A stretch of DNA of 64,000 nt from Streptomyces sp. NRRL WC-3626. Its GTDB lineage: Bacteria; Actinomycetota; Actinomycetes; Streptomycetales; Streptomycetaceae. The DNA is taken from positions 1-64,000 of the forward strand of contig NZ_JOCA01000016.1 in the NCBI RefSeq assembly GCF_000718785.1. The letters are read 5' to 3'. Under the pieces are notes generated by a model that saw nothing but the letters and a program-made list of their open reading frames with translations, was not told the DNA's origin and ran no database searches. Both the position numbers and the translations under genes were made by a program. Shown one piece after another: positions 12,474 to 21,074 of the stretch. Within the stretch, counting starts at the first letter, position 1, and every line of letters starts with the position of its first letter.

Positions 12474-12853
12474 GAGCCCTCCACACGGGCCGCGAAAACC
12501 CCTGGCTCGTCGCCCGTTCCGCCCGGCCGTGCAGGTCAGGCGCCTGTTTTGGGGGCAAATGCAGCGCTCCGGGAAGACGTGGCGGCGAATATTGCCACCG
12601 CCCGCCGCAGACGTCCAACCGGCGTACCGCGCACGGCCGCTGCGACGGGCAACGGAACTTGCCCCTCAACTCACCTCCGGGGTTCACTCCTTCGAGTGGC
12701 GGGTCCGGTGATGCGCATCCACTGCCCGCGGTCGCTGGGAGGGTCGGGGAGCGATGGGGGCGCCTCGCTGTCCGAGCACGGTCAGGAGCTCGGGGTGAAC
12801 GCCCGCAGCCGTTGACGGAGCGTCACCCGGACCCACGGGTACACGAGTCAGGA
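12474..12853. other. Intergenic region between PP2C gene and conservon
   Basis: 380 bp between two divergent genes, presumably holding both promoters. The cvnA reading frame stays open back to 12659 (TTG), but no ribosome binding site or conserved protein sequence supports coding there. I see no clear sigma-factor hexamers, repeats or RNA gene. Confidence 0.5.
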
Positions 12854-15800
12854 ATGCGAGCACCGGTGCAGAAGTCGCGGCCTCGTCGCACAGGCAAGCA
12901 GACGGCCCCCACGGGGGACGCGGAGCAGGCGCCCCGCGTAGGCAGGGGCAGGCCCACCCATGTACGCAACCGGCTCATCGTCGCCGTGGCCGTGGTGGCC
13001 GCCGCGATCGCCGCGGCCGGGGCACCCTCCGTACTCGCGTCCTCCGGGGAGCTCGCGGACTCGCAGGAGCTGGTGACGCTCGCCGAGCAGACCCAGGACT
13101 CCCTCGCGCTGGCCCACTCCCTCGCCGACGAGCGCGACGAGGCGGTCCCCTACATCGCGGCGGGGCGGCCCAAGGACAAGGCGCCCTCCGAGGAGCACAG
13201 CGCCCGCGTCGACCGGCAGGTCGAGGAGCTGCGCGCCGACACCGACATCCCGGGGGAGCTGCGCGAAGGGCTGGACGCCGTCGCGGCCGTACGCAGAGCG
13301 GCGCTCACGGGCAAGAGCAGTGCTCTCGAAGCGCATCAGGCGTACTCCACCGCCATCACCCAGCTGCACCGGCTCGCCGAACAGCTGGCGGAGCGGACCC
13401 CGCCGCGCGCCGGCTCCGGCGCCCACGCGCTCGCCGAGCTGGACTCCGCCGTCCAGCAGGCCGCCGCCACCCGCGGACTGCTGCTGGCCGCGCTGAACGT
13501 GCCGACCACCACCCAGACCGTGATCGACCCGATCACCGGCCTGCCCTCCACCGTCACCGGTTCCACGGACGCCGACACCAAGCGCCGCGACGCCCTGACC
13601 TCCGCCGCCCTCCAGGCCCGGCTGCGCTCCGACGCGGCCCTCGCCGACTTCCGCGAGACCGCGCCGGAGACCGCGCGCGGCTCCTACGACTCCACGGTCA
13701 CCGGCCCCGAGGTCGAGACCGCCGAGAAGTACCTGGCGAGCCTCACCGACGAGCCGACACTCTCCGACGACGACCTCGGCACCAGCACCAAGAAGCTCAC
13801 GGCGGCGCTGACCGCGCGGATCGAGACGATGCGCGGGGTGGAGTCCTCCCTCTTCGACCAGCGCACCAAGGACCTCGCCCAGCTCCGCGACGACGACGTC
13901 ACCGCGCTGGAGATCAGGGTCGCCGTCCTCGGCGCCCTGATGCTGCTCACCATCGGCGTCGCCACCGCGATGGCCCGCACGCTCACGCGCCCGCTGTCGG
14001 TGCTGCGCCGGGGCTCCGCCCGCCTCGCCGAGGCGGAGGACCCCGCCGCTCAGGAACCGGTCGCCTTCACCGGTCGCAACGACGAGTTCGCGCAGGTCGT
14101 CCGCTCCGTCAACGCCCTCCGCGCGCACGCCGCCGCGCTCGCCGAGCGGATCGCCACCCTGGAGGCCGACCGCAAGCATCTCGTCGGCCAGCGGCAGAAG
14201 ATGGCCGACGCCCGCGAGGAACTCCGTACCGAACTCGCCGAGTCCGCCGCCCATCTGGAGCGGATGCGGGCCGGGATCGGAGGCACGTTCGTCAACCTCG
14301 CCCTGCGCACCCTCGGACTGGTCGAGCGGCAACTCGGCGTCATCGAGGGGCTGGAGGAGCGTGAGGACGACCCGGACCGGCTGGCCACCCTCTTCAAGCT
14401 CGACCACTTCGCCACGGTGATGCGCCGGCACAGCGAGAACCTTCTCGTCCTCGCCGGCACCGAGCACATCCAGCACGCGGCGGGCCCGGTCCCGCTGGTG
14501 GACGTCGTACGGGCCGCGGTCAGCGAGATCGAGCGGTACGAGCGGGTGCGGATCGCGGCGCTGCCGCCGCACGCGCACATCGCCGGGTTCGCCGCGGACG
14601 ACCTGTCGCATCTGCTCGCCGAACTCATGGAGAACGCCACCTCGTTCTCGCCGCCCGACCTGCCCGTGGAGATCTCCGGCTGGCTGCTGGAGAACGGCGA
14701 GGTGATGCTCTCCGTCCAGGACGAGGGCATCGGCATGACCGGGGAGCGGCTGGAGCGGCTCAACGCCCGGCTGGCCGACTTCGACCCGGAGGTCAGCTAC
14801 GACGCGGAGGCCGAGGACGGTCTCGGCCTCGGGCTGTACGTCGTGGCCCGGCTCGCCCACCGGCACGGGGTGCGGGTCAAGCTGCGCGAGCAGAAGCAGG
14901 GCGGCATCGCCGCGGTCGTGGTCCTCCCCGACGCCCTGCTGGCGCCCGCCACCCCCGACGCGGTCCCCGCGTCCGTCGCCGCGACCGGGTACGCCCTGCC
15001 GGGCGCCGACGCCGAGGCCAACTCCAACGTCCTGCACGGCCGCACCGAGTCGGACGACCCGCTGGTCGCCCTCGCGGAGAAGACGCTGCGTCAGGACGCG
15101 GCCGGCGAGGAGACGCCCGGCGAGCCGACGGGGACGGACGCCGCGGAGAAGCCCTCGCGAACCCCCGCGGCGGCTGCCACAGGAGATGCCGGCGAGCCGG
15201 CGCCGAACGAGGCCGGTCGAGCGGACACTCCTGCCGAAGACGCGGATGAGGCCGCGCAGACCGGCGCGGGCGACACTGCACCGGCCCGTGCGGACGAGAC
15301 CGCACCGGCCCGTGCGGACGAGACCCCGTCGGCCCGTGCGGGACATGAGGACGCGGAAGGCGCGGCCGACGCCGACGTACCGGCCGAGCGGCCCGCCGAA
15401 GTCACGATGGAACTGCTGATCCCGGCACAGCCGAAGGGCGAGAGCGTCCGCCCGGGGCCGGGTCACACCGGCGGCGGGGACGACGCCGCGGACGCGGCTC
15501 CGCCGCCGTTCGGCGCGGGCACCGACGACGCGGTCCGCCCGGGCGCCGGTCACGCGACCGCGGACGAGGAGCCCCCTTCCGCCGCCGCGGGCGAGCCCGC
15601 CGTCGAGGACACCGGGGGTGCCGCCGATCCGGCTCCGGCCGCCAAGGACGTACCCGCGGCGGAGGCGGCCCCCGAGGACGCGCCCGCCGCCCCGGCAGGC
15701 CTCCCGCGCCGACCGGCCGCCGCGGCCGCCCCCACGGCGGACGCGCACGCCGACGCCGAGCACACCCGCGCCCCCGACGGAGACGCCGAGGACGACGACC

Positions 15801-16048
15801 CCGTCACCGCCAAGGGCCTGCCCAAACGCACACCCAGAATCACCGCGCCCACCGCCGTCCCGCGCCCGCGTACCGGGGCCGTGGACGCCGAGGCGCTGCG
15901 CCGCCGGCTCGGCGGCTTCCGCCGGGGGGCGGACGCCGGGCGCCGGGACGTCGAGGCGGAACTCGCCGAGCCGACCGGTGACCACGAGGCGCCGGCCGCG
16001 GCATCCGAAGAGACCACGGGGGGAACCGTCGAGGAGGCAAGCAGTTGA
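12854..16048 (+). CDS. cvnA: Conservon sensor-kinase-like protein CvnA
   Basis: First gene of a four-gene Streptomyces conservon, whose products form a membrane-associated complex likened to eukaryotic G-protein signalling. 1064 aa. A positively charged start precedes a membrane segment (about 36-58), then an extracytoplasmic nitrate/nitrite-sensing (NIT)-like helical domain, a second membrane segment (about 355-375), HAMP, a coiled coil, and a HATPase domain (about 590-700) with LMENATSFSPPD, DEGIGM and GLGLYVVARL. The usual phospho-acceptor H-box is not evident. Beyond about 715 lies a very long Ala/Glu/Pro-rich, probably disordered tail with short repeats. The ATG at 12854 is chosen because the hydrophobic segment follows closely; its ribosome site is weak. 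Confidence 0.9.
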   Translation: MRAPVQKSRPRRTGKQTAPTGDAEQAPRVGRGRPTHVRNRLIVAVAVVAAAIAAAGAPSVLASSGELADSQELVTLAEQTQDSLALAHSLADERDEAVPYIAAGRPKDKAPSEEHSARVDRQVEELRADTDIPGELREGLDAVAAVRRAALTGKSSALEAHQAYSTAITQLHRLAEQLAERTPPRAGSGAHALAELDSAVQQAAATRGLLLAALNVPTTTQTVIDPITGLPSTVTGSTDADTKRRDALTSAALQARLRSDAALADFRETAPETARGSYDSTVTGPEVETAEKYLASLTDEPTLSDDDLGTSTKKLTAALTARIETMRGVESSLFDQRTKDLAQLRDDDVTALEIRVAVLGALMLLTIGVATAMARTLTRPLSVLRRGSARLAEAEDPAAQEPVAFTGRNDEFAQVVRSVNALRAHAAALAERIATLEADRKHLVGQRQKMADAREELRTELAESAAHLERMRAGIGGTFVNLALRTLGLVERQLGVIEGLEEREDDPDRLATLFKLDHFATVMRRHSENLLVLAGTEHIQHAAGPVPLVDVVRAAVSEIERYERVRIAALPPHAHIAGFAADDLSHLLAELMENATSFSPPDLPVEISGWLLENGEVMLSVQDEGIGMTGERLERLNARLADFDPEVSYDAEAEDGLGLGLYVVARLAHRHGVRVKLREQKQGGIAAVVVLPDALLAPATPDAVPASVAATGYALPGADAEANSNVLHGRTESDDPLVALAEKTLRQDAAGEETPGEPTGTDAAEKPSRTPAAAATGDAGEPAPNEAGRADTPAEDADEAAQTGAGDTAPARADETAPARADETPSARAGHEDAEGAADADVPAERPAEVTMELLIPAQPKGESVRPGPGHTGGGDDAADAAPPPFGAGTDDAVRPGAGHATADEEPPSAAAGEPAVEDTGGAADPAPAAKDVPAAEAAPEDAPAAPAGLPRRPAAAAAPTADAHADAEHTRAPDGDAEDDDPVTAKGLPKRTPRITAPTAVPRPRTGAVDAEALRRRLGGFRRGADAGRRDVEAELAEPTGDHEAPAAASEETTGGTVEEASS
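15278..15345 (+). repeat. 24-bp in-frame tandem repeat in cvnA
   Basis: The 24-base unit starting GCACCGGCCCGTGCGGACGA occurs twice exactly (15278-15301 and 15302-15325), followed by a degenerate partial copy. It encodes repeated ADETAPAR-like octapeptides in the disordered CvnA tail, so copy-number variation would keep the frame. Confidence 0.85.
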
Positions 16049-16548
16049 CCGCGCCCGGTACTGTCGGACTGAGCAGTGAGGCCCGTAACCTGCACTGGCT
16101 GCTGAGCAACCTCGTCGAGGAGGTGCCCGGCATCCTCTCCGTCGCGGTCGTCTCCTCCGACGGCCTGCTCCTGCTCTCCTCCGACGACAGCCGCAACGAC
16201 CAGGCCCGCGAGGCGAGAACCGGCAGACGCGCCGGCCCCCGCGGCTCCGCCGCCGACCTCGCCACCGTCGTCTCCGGCATCGGCAGCCTCACCGTCGGCG
16301 CCTCGAAGCTGATGGACTACGGACCGGTCAAGCACACGATGGTGGCGATGGACGAGGGCAGCCTGTTCGTGATGTCCATCAGCGACGGCTCCCTGCTCGG
16401 TGTGCACGGCTCCGCGGACTGCGACATGAGCGTGGTGGCTTACCACATGGCCCTGTTCGTCGGCCGGGCCGGCCACGTCCTCACCCCGGAACTCCGCAGC
16501 GAGTTGCGCCAGTCCCTGGAGAACGAGTCCACCGGGAGCGCCCGTTGA
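16045..16548 (+). CDS. cvnB: Roadblock/LC7 protein CvnB
   Basis: 167-aa roadblock/LC7-domain protein, the bacterial relative of GTPase-regulating light chains. It starts at TTG with a strong GAGGAGG site and overlaps the cvnA stop (TTGA), indicating translational coupling. It contains the typical LLSNLVEEVPGILSVAVVSS start and the later GSLFVMSISDGSLLGVHGS strand region. In conservons this protein is thought to modulate the CvnD GTPase. It appears complete. Confidence 0.93.
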   Translation: MTAPGTVGLSSEARNLHWLLSNLVEEVPGILSVAVVSSDGLLLLSSDDSRNDQAREARTGRRAGPRGSAADLATVVSGIGSLTVGASKLMDYGPVKHTMVAMDEGSLFVMSISDGSLLGVHGSADCDMSVVAYHMALFVGRAGHVLTPELRSELRQSLENESTGSAR

Positions 16549-16964
16549 GCACATCCAGGAAACACCTCCCCGTGCGCGGCGGTGACCGCAAACCCGCCCG
16601 GGTGCGCCCCTATTCGCTCACCGGCGGCCGCACCCGCTTCGGCCATGTCCTCCTCGTCGAGACGTTCGTCGGCGCCACGGCCGCGCTCGAGGCCGCCGAC
16701 GAGCGCAAGGAGTTGACGAACGGTCCGCTGGGCGTCCGGGTGATGCCGGAGATGCGGGCCATCGTCGAACTGTGCCGCCGTATGCGTACGGTGGCCGAGA
16801 TCGCCGCGTTGCTGAGGATGCCCCTCGGTGTGGTCCGGGTCCTGTTGAGCGACCTCGCGGACCAGGGAAAGATCCGTGTCTACGGAACGGGAACCGGCCA
16901 CGGCACGGGCCGCCCGGACCGCGCGCTGCTGGAAAGGGTGCTGAGTGGACTCCGTCGTCTCTGA
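16545..16964 (+). CDS. cvnC: DUF742 protein CvnC
   Basis: 139-aa DUF742 protein with the hallmark VRPYSLTGGRTR near 20-31 and a C-terminal winged-helix-like region (MRTVAEIAALLRMPLGVVRV, DLADQGKIRV). It begins at TTG overlapping the cvnB stop by four bases, and its end overlaps cvnD by 20 bases. Its role in the complex is not established; the helix-turn-helix resemblance suggests nucleic-acid or protein binding. Confidence 0.92.
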   Translation: MSTSRKHLPVRGGDRKPARVRPYSLTGGRTRFGHVLLVETFVGATAALEAADERKELTNGPLGVRVMPEMRAIVELCRRMRTVAEIAALLRMPLGVVRVLLSDLADQGKIRVYGTGTGHGTGRPDRALLERVLSGLRRL

Positions 16965-17583
16965 CGCCGCTCGTGGTGTCTCCCCGCTCGTCGACGACGA
17001 CGAGCCCCTGCGCCCCTGGCAGATGGACCGCACCCGTGCGCCCGTCGCCACGAAGATAGTCGTGGCGGGCGGCTTCGGCGTCGGCAAGACCACGCTCGTC
17101 ACCACCGTCTCGGAGATCACGCCCCTGGAGACCGAGGCGCTGATGACCGAGGCGAGCGCCGGGCTCGACGACCTCACCGCCACGCCGGACAAGCTGACCA
17201 CCACCGTGGCCATGGACTTCGGCCGCATCACGCTCGACGACGACCTGGTGCTCTACGTCTTCGGCACGCCCGGCCAGCAGCGCTTCTGGTTCATGTGGGA
17301 CGACCTGGTGCGCGGCGCGATCGGCGCCGTCGTCCTCGCCGACACCCGCCGCCTCAAGGACTCCTGGCCCGCCCTGGACTACTTCGAGAGCTGCGGACTG
17401 CCGTACATCGTCGCGGTCAACCACTTCGACGGCAGTGAGCGGTTCGACGCCGACGACGTGCGGGAGGCGTTGACGATCCCCGCGCACATACCTGTCATGA
17501 TCATGGATGCGCGCCAGCGGATCTCGGTCATCGAGACCCTCCTGTCCCTCGTGGGCCACGCGCTGGACGAAACCCCCGAGTAA
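16945..17583 (+). CDS. cvnD: Small Ras-like GTPase CvnD
   Basis: 212-aa GTP-binding protein, the output component of the conservon. The P-loop GGFGVGKTTLV lies at about 42-52. A G3-like FGTPGQQRFW replaces the usual DxxG, and the G4-like NHFD is also non-canonical, both as known for this actinobacterial family. It starts at GTG 16945 inside the end of cvnC with GGAAAGG upstream. Translational coupling through all four genes implies a stoichiometric complex. Confidence 0.93.
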   Translation: MDSVVSDAARGVSPLVDDDEPLRPWQMDRTRAPVATKIVVAGGFGVGKTTLVTTVSEITPLETEALMTEASAGLDDLTATPDKLTTTVAMDFGRITLDDDLVLYVFGTPGQQRFWFMWDDLVRGAIGAVVLADTRRLKDSWPALDYFESCGLPYIVAVNHFDGSERFDADDVREALTIPAHIPVMIMDARQRISVIETLLSLVGHALDETPE

Positions 17584-17604
17584 TCCCCTAGGAGCGTCCC
17601 CCGA

Positions 17605-18858
17605 ATGCGGAAGATACTCGTCGTCGGAGCCGGCCAGTCCGGTCTCCAGCTCGCCCTCGGCCTCCAGTCGCACGGGTACGAGGTCACCCTCATGTCCAAC
17701 CGGACCGCGGACGAGATCCGTACCGGACGGGTGATGTCGACGCAGTGCATGTTCCACACCGCTCTCCAGCACGAACGCGATCTCCAGCTGAACTTCTGGG
17801 AGTCCCAGGCCCCCAGGATCCAGGGGATCGGCGTCTCGGTCGCGGCCCCCGGCTCCTTCGACCCGGGGCCGTCGCAGCGCGCCATCGACTGGCTGGGCCG
17901 GCTCGACGGCTTCGCGCAGTCGGTGGACCAGCGGGTGAAGATGGCGGGCTGGATGGAGACCTTCGCCCAGCGCGGCGGCCAGCTCGTCATCCACGGCGCG
18001 GCGGTCGGCGACCTCGACTACTTCTCCCGCGCGTACGACCTGGTGCTCGTCGCCGCCGGCAAGGGCGAGCTCGTGCAGATGTTCGGCCGGGACGCCTCGC
18101 GCTCCCCGTACGGCGAGCCGCAGCGCGCCCTCGCCGTCGCCTACGTCCACGGCCTCGGCCCGCGTCCCGAACACCCGGACACGGAGGCGGTCCGCTGCAA
18201 CCTGGTCCCCGGCGTCGGCGAGATGTTCATCATGCCGACGGTCACCATGTCGGGCCGCGCCGACATCCTGTTCTGGGAGGGCATACCCGGCGGCCCGCTC
18301 GACGCCTTCAAGGACGTCAAGGACCCGGCGGAGCACCTCTCCCTGACCCTGGAACTCATGGAGACGTTCCTCCCCTGGGAGTACGCGCGGGCCACCAAGG
18401 TCGAACTGACCGACGCCGGCGGCACCTTGGCCGGCCGCTACGCCCCCACGGTCCGCAACCCCGTCGGCCGGCTGCCCGGCGGCGGACTCGTCCTCGGCGT
18501 CGCCGACGTGGTCGTGGCCAACGACCCGATCACCGGACAGGGCTCCAACTCGGCCTCCAAGTGCGCCGCTTCCTATCTCGCCTCGATCGTCGAGCACGGC
18601 GAGAAGGAGTTCGACGAGACCTGGATGCGGGCCACGTTCGACCGCTACTGGGAGACGGCGCGGCACGTCACCAAGTGGACGAACACCATGCTCGCCCCGC
18701 CGCCGGAGCATGTCCTGAACCTCCTCGGCGCCGCCGGACAGCTCCAGCCGGTCGCCGACCGCTTCGCCAACGGCTTCAACGACCCGTCCGACTTCGAGAA
18801 CTTCTTCTACGACCCTGAGAAGACGGGGAGTTACCTGGCGGAGGTCTCCGGCGCGTAA
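17605..18858 (+). CDS. Styrene/indole monooxygenase-like flavoprotein
   Basis: 417-aa FAD-dependent oxygenase of the StyA group. An N-terminal Rossmann motif VVGAGQSGLQLALGL (about 6-20) is followed by the family features FHTALQHERDL and the FAD-binding region near NDPITGQGSNSASKC (about 308-322). These enzymes need a separate flavin reductase, and none is visible nearby. The gene begins 21 bp after cvnD with AGGAG at good spacing, so it is likely co-transcribed with the conservon and may be its effector. The 3' end overlaps the convergent NlpC/P60 gene by 28 bp. Substrate unknown. Confidence 0.85.
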   Translation: MRKILVVGAGQSGLQLALGLQSHGYEVTLMSNRTADEIRTGRVMSTQCMFHTALQHERDLQLNFWESQAPRIQGIGVSVAAPGSFDPGPSQRAIDWLGRLDGFAQSVDQRVKMAGWMETFAQRGGQLVIHGAAVGDLDYFSRAYDLVLVAAGKGELVQMFGRDASRSPYGEPQRALAVAYVHGLGPRPEHPDTEAVRCNLVPGVGEMFIMPTVTMSGRADILFWEGIPGGPLDAFKDVKDPAEHLSLTLELMETFLPWEYARATKVELTDAGGTLAGRYAPTVRNPVGRLPGGGLVLGVADVVVANDPITGQGSNSASKCAASYLASIVEHGEKEFDETWMRATFDRYWETARHVTKWTNTMLAPPPEHVLNLLGAAGQLQPVADRFANGFNDPSDFENFFYDPEKTGSYLAEVSGA

Positions 18859-19952
18859 CCGGTGCCGGAGGCCGCCCCGGCCGGGAGCTCCGGTGGTTCG
18901 TACCGCCGTACGGACTCCCCGGCCGGGTCGGGACGTACGGCGCCCAGCACCGGGGCGGCCGCGACCGGGGACACCTTGATCCGCGCTCCGGGGCGGGGTG
19001 CCTGCACCACCATGCCGTCGCCGAGGTAGAGGGCGACATGCGTGGCCTCCGGGAAGTACACGACGAGGTCGCCCGGCCGCAGCTCGTCCAGCGGAACCCG
19101 CTCCAGCCGGGCCCACTGCTCCTGGCTGGTCCGGGGGATCGGTGTCCCGGCGGCGCCCCACGCCTTCGAGGTCAGCCCCGAGCAGTCGAACGCGGCCGGT
19201 CCCTCCGCCCCCCACTCGTACGGCTTGCCGAGCTGCTCCACGGCGTACCGTACGGCCCGTTCACCGGCCGGGGTGGGGGCGTGGGTGCTGCTCAGCGCGC
19301 CGGAGGCGACGAGTTCCCGCTGGGCCTCGGCGGTGTTGGCCTGCTCCAGGTCGGCGAGCGCGGTGAGCTGCCCGGGGGTGAGCGAGGCGAGGAGCGCCTC
19401 GACCGCGTGGAGCCGGGTGCGGACGTGGTCCCGCTCCTTCTCCCGCCGCTCGGCGAGGGCGGTGCGGGCGTCGAGGGCCTTGCGGGCCCGGCGGGCCAGC
19501 TCGACGGCCTTCTTCGTGTCACCGGTCAGCCGGCCCACCGTCGCCGCCCGCTCCCGCGCCAGCTGCCCGATCACATGCCCCTGGTCGAGCGCCCGCTGCG
19601 GATCGTGCGCGAGCAGCAGCCGTACGTAGGGGGAGAGGCCGGTGACGCTCTGGTACTGCTGCCGGGCCAGCCGTCCGGCCGCACCCCTGCTGTCGTGCAG
19701 GGAGTCCCGGGTACGGGCGAGCGCGCGGTCCAGCCGCTCGGTCTCGGCGCGCTGCCTCTTCAGCCGCTCCTCGGTGGCGTTGTAGCTCTCGGTGGCCTTC
19801 TCCGCCTCCCGGTACAGGGTCTGAAGCTCCGTCAGCAGCCCGGCGACGGAACGCGCGCCGGGCTCCGGGACGGCCGCGGCGGAGCCGGGCACGAGCACCG
19901 CCCCGGCCGCCAGTGCCGCCGTACACACCAGACGCAGTAGCCTTCCTGACAC
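18831..19952 (-). CDS. Secreted NlpC/P60 peptidoglycan endopeptidase
   Basis: 373-aa exported cell-wall hydrolase. A signal peptide (LVCTAALAAGAVLVPGSAAA) is followed by a long coiled-coil region (about 35-230, rich in Arg/Glu/Leu heptads) and a C-terminal C40 domain. The catalytic Cys is in FDCSGLTSKAW near 257 and the His in ATHVALYLG near 304. This RipA-like layout is typical of hydrolases whose coiled coil restrains the catalytic domain. The GTG at 19952 is preceded by an unusually complete GGAGGTGAT ribosome site. The last nine codons overlap the convergent flavoprotein gene. Confidence 0.93.
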   Translation of the reverse strand: MSGRLLRLVCTAALAAGAVLVPGSAAAVPEPGARSVAGLLTELQTLYREAEKATESYNATEERLKRQRAETERLDRALARTRDSLHDSRGAAGRLARQQYQSVTGLSPYVRLLLAHDPQRALDQGHVIGQLARERAATVGRLTGDTKKAVELARRARKALDARTALAERREKERDHVRTRLHAVEALLASLTPGQLTALADLEQANTAEAQRELVASGALSSTHAPTPAGERAVRYAVEQLGKPYEWGAEGPAAFDCSGLTSKAWGAAGTPIPRTSQEQWARLERVPLDELRPGDLVVYFPEATHVALYLGDGMVVQAPRPGARIKVSPVAAAPVLGAVRPDPAGESVRRYEPPELPAGAASGTGYAPETSAR

Positions 19953-20055
19953 CTCATCACCTCCGACCCGGGGCGGCAGGTCCGCTCCGCATCGCGAGCA
20001 TCAGGCGGGTGCGCGCGGTCCGCGCGCCGAGTGTGCGCGGTTCGGCGCAACCCGG

Positions 20056-20370
20056 TCACCCGTTCGCGTCGTCCGGCTTGCCCTGCGGCGTGGCGTCTGG
20101 ATCGGGCGCCGGCTTCGACCACGGCCATCTGCGGCCGTCGCCGGCCCGGCCCGTGGGGTCGTACAGATACTTCCACCCCCGCGTCAGCCCGGTTCGGCTG
20201 CCGCGACCCCGGGGCACCCGCCGGTAGACCAGCACGGTGGGCGCGCCGCCGTCCGGGGCGGGGACGGGGATGCGGTAGGTCTTCGGCGGGTGCCCGGTGA
20301 TGCCCAGCAGCACGGGCAGGACGCGCCCGTCCATGGGCCCGCCCTCGAACGGGGTGTCTTCGCTCTTCAC
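20056..20370 (-). CDS. Conserved hypothetical protein, 104 aa
   Basis: Small soluble protein of unknown function, starting MKSEDTPFEGGPMDGRVLPV and ending in a charged low-complexity tail. The FEGGPMDGR start and the following beta-rich stretch are familiar from Streptomyces hypotheticals, but I cannot assign a family. It lies 28 bp upstream of the TetR gene's end-of-coding side, on the same strand, and could be cotranscribed with it. No membrane segment or catalytic motif is visible. Confidence 0.65.
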   Translation of the reverse strand: MKSEDTPFEGGPMDGRVLPVLLGITGHPPKTYRIPVPAPDGGAPTVLVYRRVPRGRGSRTGLTRGWKYLYDPTGRAGDGRRWPWSKPAPDPDATPQGKPDDANG

Positions 20371-20398
20371 GCCACCAGTGTCGGTGATGCGCCGCCCG

Positions 20399-21052
20399 TC
20401 AGAGGTCCATGGCCAGCGCCTGGACCAGGGCGTCGGTCTGCGCGTCGCGCCGCGCGGTCACCGCGAGGACCGCCGCGAACTGCTCCACGAGCCAGTCCCG
20501 CAGCTCGTCCGGCGGGGGCTGCTTCTCCTCGTCGAGCCAGATCAGGGAGGCCGCCTCCACGGCGGTGATCCACATCCGGATGGTCATCCGCAGCCGGGGC
20601 CCGGGCTCGGCGACGCCGAGATGGCTGAGGATGTGCTCGGCGGCGGCCCGCCGTACCCCGTCGACGATCGCGGTCGTACGGGAGGTCTCCACCACGCTGC
20701 CGCCCTGGAGCAGCGCGCTGAACCCGGTGTCGTGCTCGTCGACGAAGCCGAGGTAGCGGTCGAGGGCGCGGGAGAGGCGGGGCAGCAGCGGGCCCTCGTG
20801 CGGCTCGTCGAAGCAGGTGCGCAGCTCGTCGGCGGCGGAGTGCAGGGCCGCCTCGTACAACTGCTGCTTGCCGCCCGGGAAGTACCGGTACACCAGGGGG
20901 CGGGACACGCCGGCCGCCTCCGCCACGTCGTCCAGGGAGACGTCCTCGGGGGCGCGGTGGGCGAAGAGGGACAGCGCGGCCTCCAGCAACTGGCTGCGAC
21001 GCTCCTCGACGCTGAGCCGCCGGTAGGCGGGGGTGGAGGCCTGCGGGGTCAT
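20399..21052 (-). CDS. TetR/AcrR-family transcriptional regulator
   Basis: 217-aa repressor-type protein. The N-terminal DNA-binding domain has RRSQLLEAALSLFAH, then the helix-turn-helix VSLDDVAEAAGVSRPLVYRY (about 38-57) and the conserved FPGGKQQLYEAAL. The C-terminal ligand domain carries the hydrophobic, Trp-rich helices usual for the family. It lies 22 bp downstream of the diiron-protein gene on the same strand, so the pair is probably one operon; the diiron enzyme or its product pathway is the likely regulatory target. Confidence 0.92.
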   Translation of the reverse strand: MTPQASTPAYRRLSVEERRSQLLEAALSLFAHRAPEDVSLDDVAEAAGVSRPLVYRYFPGGKQQLYEAALHSAADELRTCFDEPHEGPLLPRLSRALDRYLGFVDEHDTGFSALLQGGSVVETSRTTAIVDGVRRAAAEHILSHLGVAEPGPRLRMTIRMWITAVEAASLIWLDEEKQPPPDELRDWLVEQFAAVLAVTARRDAQTDALVQALAMDL

Positions 21053-21074
21053 GCCCGCAGGGTATCCGCCCGGC

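Noticed and set aside
12848..15985. Long minus-strand ORF opposite cvnA
   Set aside because: Codon bias belongs to the plus strand, where recognisable sensor-kinase motifs lie.
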